Below, in pieces: positions 59,520 through 64,000 of a stretch of 64,000 nt of DNA. A program made the translations under genes and the position numbers. Each line of letters begins with the position of its first letter. Within the stretch, counting starts at the first letter, position 1. The stretch comes from Isoetes taiwanensis (lineage: Eukaryota; Streptophyta; Lycopodiopsida; Isoetales; Isoetaceae). The notes below the pieces were generated by a model that saw nothing but the letters and a program-made list of their open reading frames with translations, did no database searches and was not told the origin of the DNA. The stretch lies in the NCBI GenBank assembly GCA_021234155.1, contig JAJEKV010000002.1, forward strand, positions 35,690,128-35,754,127, given 5' to 3'.

Positions 59520-60618
59520 GGCGCGGCTCTCAATTAGGGTTCTTCGGGGTCACCAGGCACACTTGTTCAGGGCCTTGGTTGAACCGGTCCTCCTCTATGG
59601 GGCAGAAGTGTGGGGGCCAGTGATATCCCTCACCACTTGGAACGATCTAGAGCAGGTACAGAAGGCCTTCTTGGCCCGCACCGGAGAGTGAAATCCACGG
59701 TCCCATATCGATCTTGCTCCAGAGACATGCTTCCTTCCATTCTGAGAGGGTCTTGTTGAATGTCACTATTTACTTCCGTAAGGTGGTGGCTATGGATGAA
59801 GCCCGGCTGCCCAACCTTGCTTTGGCAAAGGGCGATGGGCCCGCAATGACTCAAAGCCTGGGCTGGAAAGACAAGCAAGCCCGGTGGTTCTCGCTATGGA
59901 ATGTGCAGGCACACGATGTGGACCAAGCATACACCGAAGGAACGCCTCGCCTTTGAAGCAAGATTTGGATGCTTGCTTCATGGCCAAGCTTTGGGATGCG
60001 AGGCCCCGGCACATGTCAAGGTGGCAAATTATCGACAAAGAGGTTAATCCCATGCTCACGAGGGGCTCACACCACTACCTGCGCACCCATCTACCCATGA
60101 AAAAGCGCAGGTGATTGCTTCCATTCGCGACAGTGCACACCACCTCCGCATTGAGACAGGGAGATGGATTCGAGGAGCGTGAGGGCGAGAGTCCGGCTTT
60201 CAGCCAACAGCGCCATTGAGGATGAAACTCACGCCCTCAAGCCTGTCCTCCAGACGAGCATATCCGGGCTCGGTATGCTCGATTAGTTGTGCCCCATCAG
60301 GCCTTGCATGAGCTAATCGAGCACGGTCTCTGTAGGCTTGTTGGGATCAGTACCTCCGGGAGGTAATGGATACGCCGGACTTCGGTTATGCCCCCGTCCG
60401 ACATTAACCTCACCAGTACTTGTGATTATGTATATAATCAGGCGGTATGTCAAAGATCCTTATTGCTACTAAGGTTTTTCCCGAAAACCCTTCTGGGGGG
60501 TTTTTAAATCCCGTAGTAATCGCTGCTGCTCTCTCTCTTTGTACTTGGGTCCCATAGGCCAGTTGGTCTCCGTGGACGATAAAATCATATTCTATTCTAT
60601 TCTATTCTATTCTATTCT
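59520..60618 (+). mobile_element. LINE (non-LTR retrotransposon) 3' end, truncated and decayed
   Basis: The frame from 59520 reads LSIRVLRGHQAHLFRALVEP, VLLYGAEVWGP and DLEQVQKAFLAR, the region after the catalytic YxDD in LINE reverse transcriptases, then breaks. In shifted frames follow VKSTVPYRS, MPKERLAFEARFGC-like text and IDKEVNPMLTRGSHHYLRTH. The element ends in a tail of about five ATTCT repeats (60590-60616), the short tandem 3' tail common in plant LINEs without poly-A. It is 5'-truncated: no endonuclease or catalytic aspartates are present. This is typical of failed target-primed reverse transcription. Confidence 0.82.
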
Positions 60619-61208
60619 TGCTAATAGAGAAAGATCTAGTTCAAATACTTTTTGATACTCTCGGGTGGCCAGATTGTGTGCTTCAAAGTTCTTTGATCAA
60701 GAAGTTATTTGCTCTAAGAGTGCATACCATGGCCGCATTTAGTGCACACAACCACAGGAGGAAAACTACTGAAATGGAATTCATCCATCTAGATACGGAT
60801 TAGCATTCGAGAAATCGAAAATGCAGACAAAGTATATTTTTGGAGCTCAGACTTGTTTATTTAAACTCAGATTTGCAAAAAAAATTGTATTTGATCTCTC
60901 TCTTTCTCTGTGTAAATAGTGCAGCCTAATAATTGTCATTACTGCAACATTATTTTGGTATTCATTGCATGTTATACAACTTATCAAGTGTATAATAACT
61001 ACTTTCCTTCAATATGCTATTTCTTCTCCACCAAGTGAAAATGGACAAAACTGTAGAATAAATTGAATTGAAAAAACTATAGTAGGTGGAGACTTGAACG
61101 AAGGTATAAGTGGATCATTCCTCAATCAGATTGTTTCATCATTGGACTTCTTTATTAGAATAGAATAATTATTGAGATTTTCATTCAGGGACAAACGGAT
61201 GAAAAGCA
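60619..61208. other. No gene seen
   Basis: AT-rich spacer between the LINE tail and the PPR pseudogene. A CTCTCTCTTTCTCTGTG run lies at about 60895. Confidence 0.45.
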
Positions 61209-61890
61209 ATGGAAGACAGGAAAGCAAGACATTTTACTCATGAGCGGCGTAATGCTTTGCTAGGTGCACATGGGGAATGTTGTAACTTAGAAGCTGAAAG
61301 AATGACATTTGGCGAAATGGCTGAGCAAACTGTGGTCTCTTGGAATTTTCTGATTGCACTATATTCCCTGCATGGAAATCTGGAAGAAGCACAACATGTG
61401 TTTGAGATAATGCCTCAAAGGAATATCATTTCATAGACTTCCATGATTGTAGCATATGCTCAGCAGGGACATGTGCGAGTTGCATTGTCACTCTTTCAAC
61501 AATTAAAACTTCAAGTTATTGTGCCAAATGAATTTATTTATGCCAGCATTATTAGTGCATTCACTAGTTGTGATAGTCCAATTGAAGCAAAGCAGGTCCA
61601 TGATTACATCGTCCAAGTCCTAAGTACAAGCCAGATGCATCAACATAGGGTCTCTAGTGGCTTTGAGATAGATATTGTCATGAGTACAACTATATTGAAT
61701 ACGTATGGCAAGTATGGAAATTTGGAAGAGGCAAAACATAAATTTTCATAAGATACTAAACACAAACTCAAGTCTTCAAATACCATCACTGCGGTATATG
61801 CCCAATGCAGAAGTTTGAATAATATAGAAAGAATCTGTCAGAGAATGCCGAAAAGGAATGCCGCAAGGTGCCGCCTCGTTAAAAGGTTTC
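61209..61890 (+). pseudogene. PLS-class pentatricopeptide repeat (PPR) protein fragment
   Basis: PPR motifs are readable: QTVVSWNFLIALYSLHGNLE and EAQHVFEIMPQRNIIS, a stop (TAG at about 61435, where Trp is expected), then SMIVAYAQQGHVRVALSLFQ, VPNEFIYASIISAFTSCDSP and EAKQVHDYIVQ. GFEIDIVMSTTILNTYGKYG and NLEEAKHKF follow, then another stop and VYAQCRSLNNIERICQRMPK. PPR proteins bind organellar RNA; the PLS class usually directs C-to-U editing. At least two stops, missing N-terminal targeting sequence and no E/DYW domain mark it as a pseudogene. Confidence 0.87.
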
Positions 61891-63040
61891 ATACATATTG
61901 GATAAATATCCTTATAGCCTTTTGCCTTTAAATGGGATCTACTCCAAGTTGATAGATGATGTGGTATGTCCAGTTCAGGAAAGAATTATTAGTGATCCTA
62001 GTTCATCATCACTTGCCTTCTTCAATATCCTTGATATTTTTCTCTTCTTGTGTATTTTAGCTGAACTCTTGTTATTCTGCAATATGTATTTATTGCACAA
62101 CTACAAATTTATTTATCTATAACATGATGACATTTAGATCAAATAATCCCAAATTAAATAGAATTTTGACATGGTTAGGTTCGACTCTTCATCTTTGGAT
62201 CATTTCCAGTTCAAGATTGTGTTTATATACAATTAGTCATGAGCCTAGTAGTTTGGGGTTTCAGAATCCCATGCAATCATGCCACCTCTATCCAGATTGT
62301 GAAGGGTTGCCCTAAGCAGATGGCAGATGCATAGACCAGCATTTCGTTTTATTGCTTATGAAATGTAAAATCTCCTTCCACCCTTTTAATGATGAAATTA
62401 TTCACCATTCCTTTACGATGTGCATCTTCAAATAGGGGCATATGATCTAACTAATAAGGCTCACTTATCTCGAGCATTAAGGTGGATGCAAAGGAACAAC
62501 TTGCATTGTGCTTCATTTGATGGAAATCTTGCATATACAAAACAAGGTTTTACTGAAGAGATAGAATAGAAATATCTTGGGTTAGGACATATGCTCATAA
62601 GCCATGATGATACAATTAAAGGCATTACGGATTGCACCTAACAATCAGTAAAATATAGCAAAAACTATTAGTTTTATTTTCTTACTTGCTAATCTCAAAG
62701 GATATAATCCTTAGAGAAGATTAATTCCTTGAAATGCTACTTGGCTCAAACGGAAATCACATATATCTGTTAGTTATTTTGCCTGGAAAAAAATGGCCTT
62801 TAGGTAAATGCATGGAGATTTGGTCATAGGTAAAATGATGCCACATTATTTATTGTGCAGAAGTTGTTAATATGAGTATAATGAGCTAATAAAGACCCAT
62901 AGGGCCAAACCAATTAAAAATCCCTAGGATTTATAAGACTAGACATCGTAAAGACAATATAGAGGTTGGGTCATCGATTTTTGCTGGCGTGCATTTTTGT
63001 GTAGCCACGTGTCATATGCCAACATGTCATATGCCATTAA
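61891..63040. other. Unannotated DNA
   Basis: No gene is supported. A short readable stretch near 62440-62580 (NKAHLSRALRWMQRNNLHC) is not assignable. Confidence 0.4.
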
Positions 63041-63050
63041 CGCGGAATGG

Positions 63051-63396
63051 TAGTTGGGGCATCCATTCCGCCCAGCAGGTAAAATTTTCAACGTTAGTAG
63101 GTAAACAACCAGTTATTTTTAGGGTTAGGATAACCCGCTACCGACAATCTAAAAGATCCATAGCTCATCGAAATGCAACCAAACTTCCTGTTGTAAAGCT
63201 CATAGCTCACCGCATCCTCTGCTTGCCAGATCTACTATAAACCTCGAAGCTTCTCAGATCTACTGTAAATCTTAATAGATATACTGCAGAATAATGCAAT
63301 TCCATAGCTCTAAGAACACGATCACATGTTTTATGCTAAAACTGTTTCCCAACTTTTATATTATCGGGGAATGGTAGTTTGGATGCCATTCTGGCA
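63051..63396. repeat. Pair of related hairpins
   Basis: GCGGAATGG (from about 63051) pairs with CCATTCCGC about 12 nt later, giving a 9-bp stem. A related copy, GGGGAATGGTAGTTTGGATGCCATTC, starts at about 63365. The two share GGAATGGTAGTT and a downstream CCATTCYG, about 315 bp apart in direct orientation. Confidence 0.55.
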
Positions 63397-64000
63397 CACA
63401 GGAGACATGTTCCCGGCTATCATCAGTTGCCAGGCCCCTCTTGTGAAGCCGGAATGGCATATTCTGCTATACAAAGTAGAAAGACAAGTGTTTACATCTT
63501 TTATCTTGTTGGCTTGATATCATAAACAATCTAGGTAAAGGTAATAAATTTAATAGATCAATATGGAAAAAAATCGACAACCAACAAAACAAAAAACAAA
63601 TAGTATTGTATATATAAGATATGTCCCCTTATTTGACGCATTATATTGCCAGTAAGATTATTGTCATTATAAGACATTTGACTTGGAATGTCTGGTCTAC
63701 ATTCTTTAATCATTTCCTTGATCGTTGACTAAGTTCTTGGATAATACCTTTATCTTCGACGTAGTTAAAAGTAGGCTGAAAACATGTCAGAAAGTTGAGA
63801 GAAGATGGATGGAGGTATTTCAAAATTCAAGAACCTTCGCAGTTTCATTTGGTTGCAAATAGTAGGAATAAAGATTTAGCATAGTGTTACCATTCGAGCA
63901 CTGAATTGTAAAGACCTGGCTTCTAATTGACATGAGGTATGTGGCCAATAAACCTAATAAATTGAGAGCAGGATTTACTAGAATTGTCTCTATCAACAAT
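63397..64000. other. Unannotated AT-rich end of window
   Basis: No gene, RNA or transposon signature is recognised. Confidence 0.45.

Noticed and set aside
62440-62590. Possible Copia pol fragment
   Set aside because: The stretch NKAHLSRALRWMQRNN has no diagnostic RT or integrase residue.

Overview
The window reads as nuclear DNA of a land plant. It is AT-rich, its genes are split by short GT-AG introns, and it carries the plant forms of THO5, a HAESA-like receptor kinase, an SGPP-type sugar phosphatase, sphingosine kinase, a GH1 beta-glucosidase and a PPR protein. A Copia remnant has the plant initiator-Met primer site. The species cannot be fixed from sequence alone. The PPR style would fit a fern, lycophyte, moss or gymnosperm as well as an angiosperm.

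Only two multi-exon genes look intact, and they lie side by side on the + strand. One is a THO5 (THOC5) homologue at 49267-52938 with eight exons and 812 residues. The other is a Rossmann-fold dehydrogenase related to RmlD and MAT2B at 53886-55881 with six exons and 343 residues. A small one-exon gene of unknown function with its own TATA box lies at 18777-19217.

Layout. 0-7 kb: mostly unannotated AT-rich DNA with a tandem duplication and a broken LRR receptor kinase on the minus strand. 7-13 kb: short repeats, then a purine-rich tract of over 3 kb. 13.5-15.1 kb: Copia gag, primer site and probable LTR. 16.5-18.1 kb: tandem tRNA-derived repeats ending in a large hairpin. 18.7-22 kb: the orphan gene, then 3' fragments of SGPP and sphingosine kinase. 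23-25.3 kb: an uncharacterised TATA-driven locus with a duplicated exon. 25.4-33.3 kb: a decayed Helitron Rep/helicase whose protein resembles, from memory, the mushroom type more than the usual seed-plant type. Its Rep domain is split by a 3-kb insertion made of two head-to-tail units with heat-shock-element-like arrays. 33.7-38 kb: repeats, GC hairpins and AT minisatellites. 39.1-42.9 kb: a CACTA-like transposon that carries part of a beta-glucosidase gene and has itself split another coding exon. 43-47.5 kb: diverged long direct repeats. 48.0-49.05 kb: a Mutator-like MITE with 9-bp target duplications and eight perfect copies of one 20-bp palindrome, just upstream of THO5. 56-64 kb: a LINE 3' end, a PPR pseudogene and unannotated DNA.

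The genes do not form a pathway. The window is two housekeeping genes next to a graveyard of nested transposons and captured gene fragments. The best candidates for something new are the mushroom-like Helitron, the HSE-rich insertion, the GH1-carrying CACTA element, the palindrome-rich MITE and the orphan gene. All statements on homology rest on recalled family motifs; no search was run.
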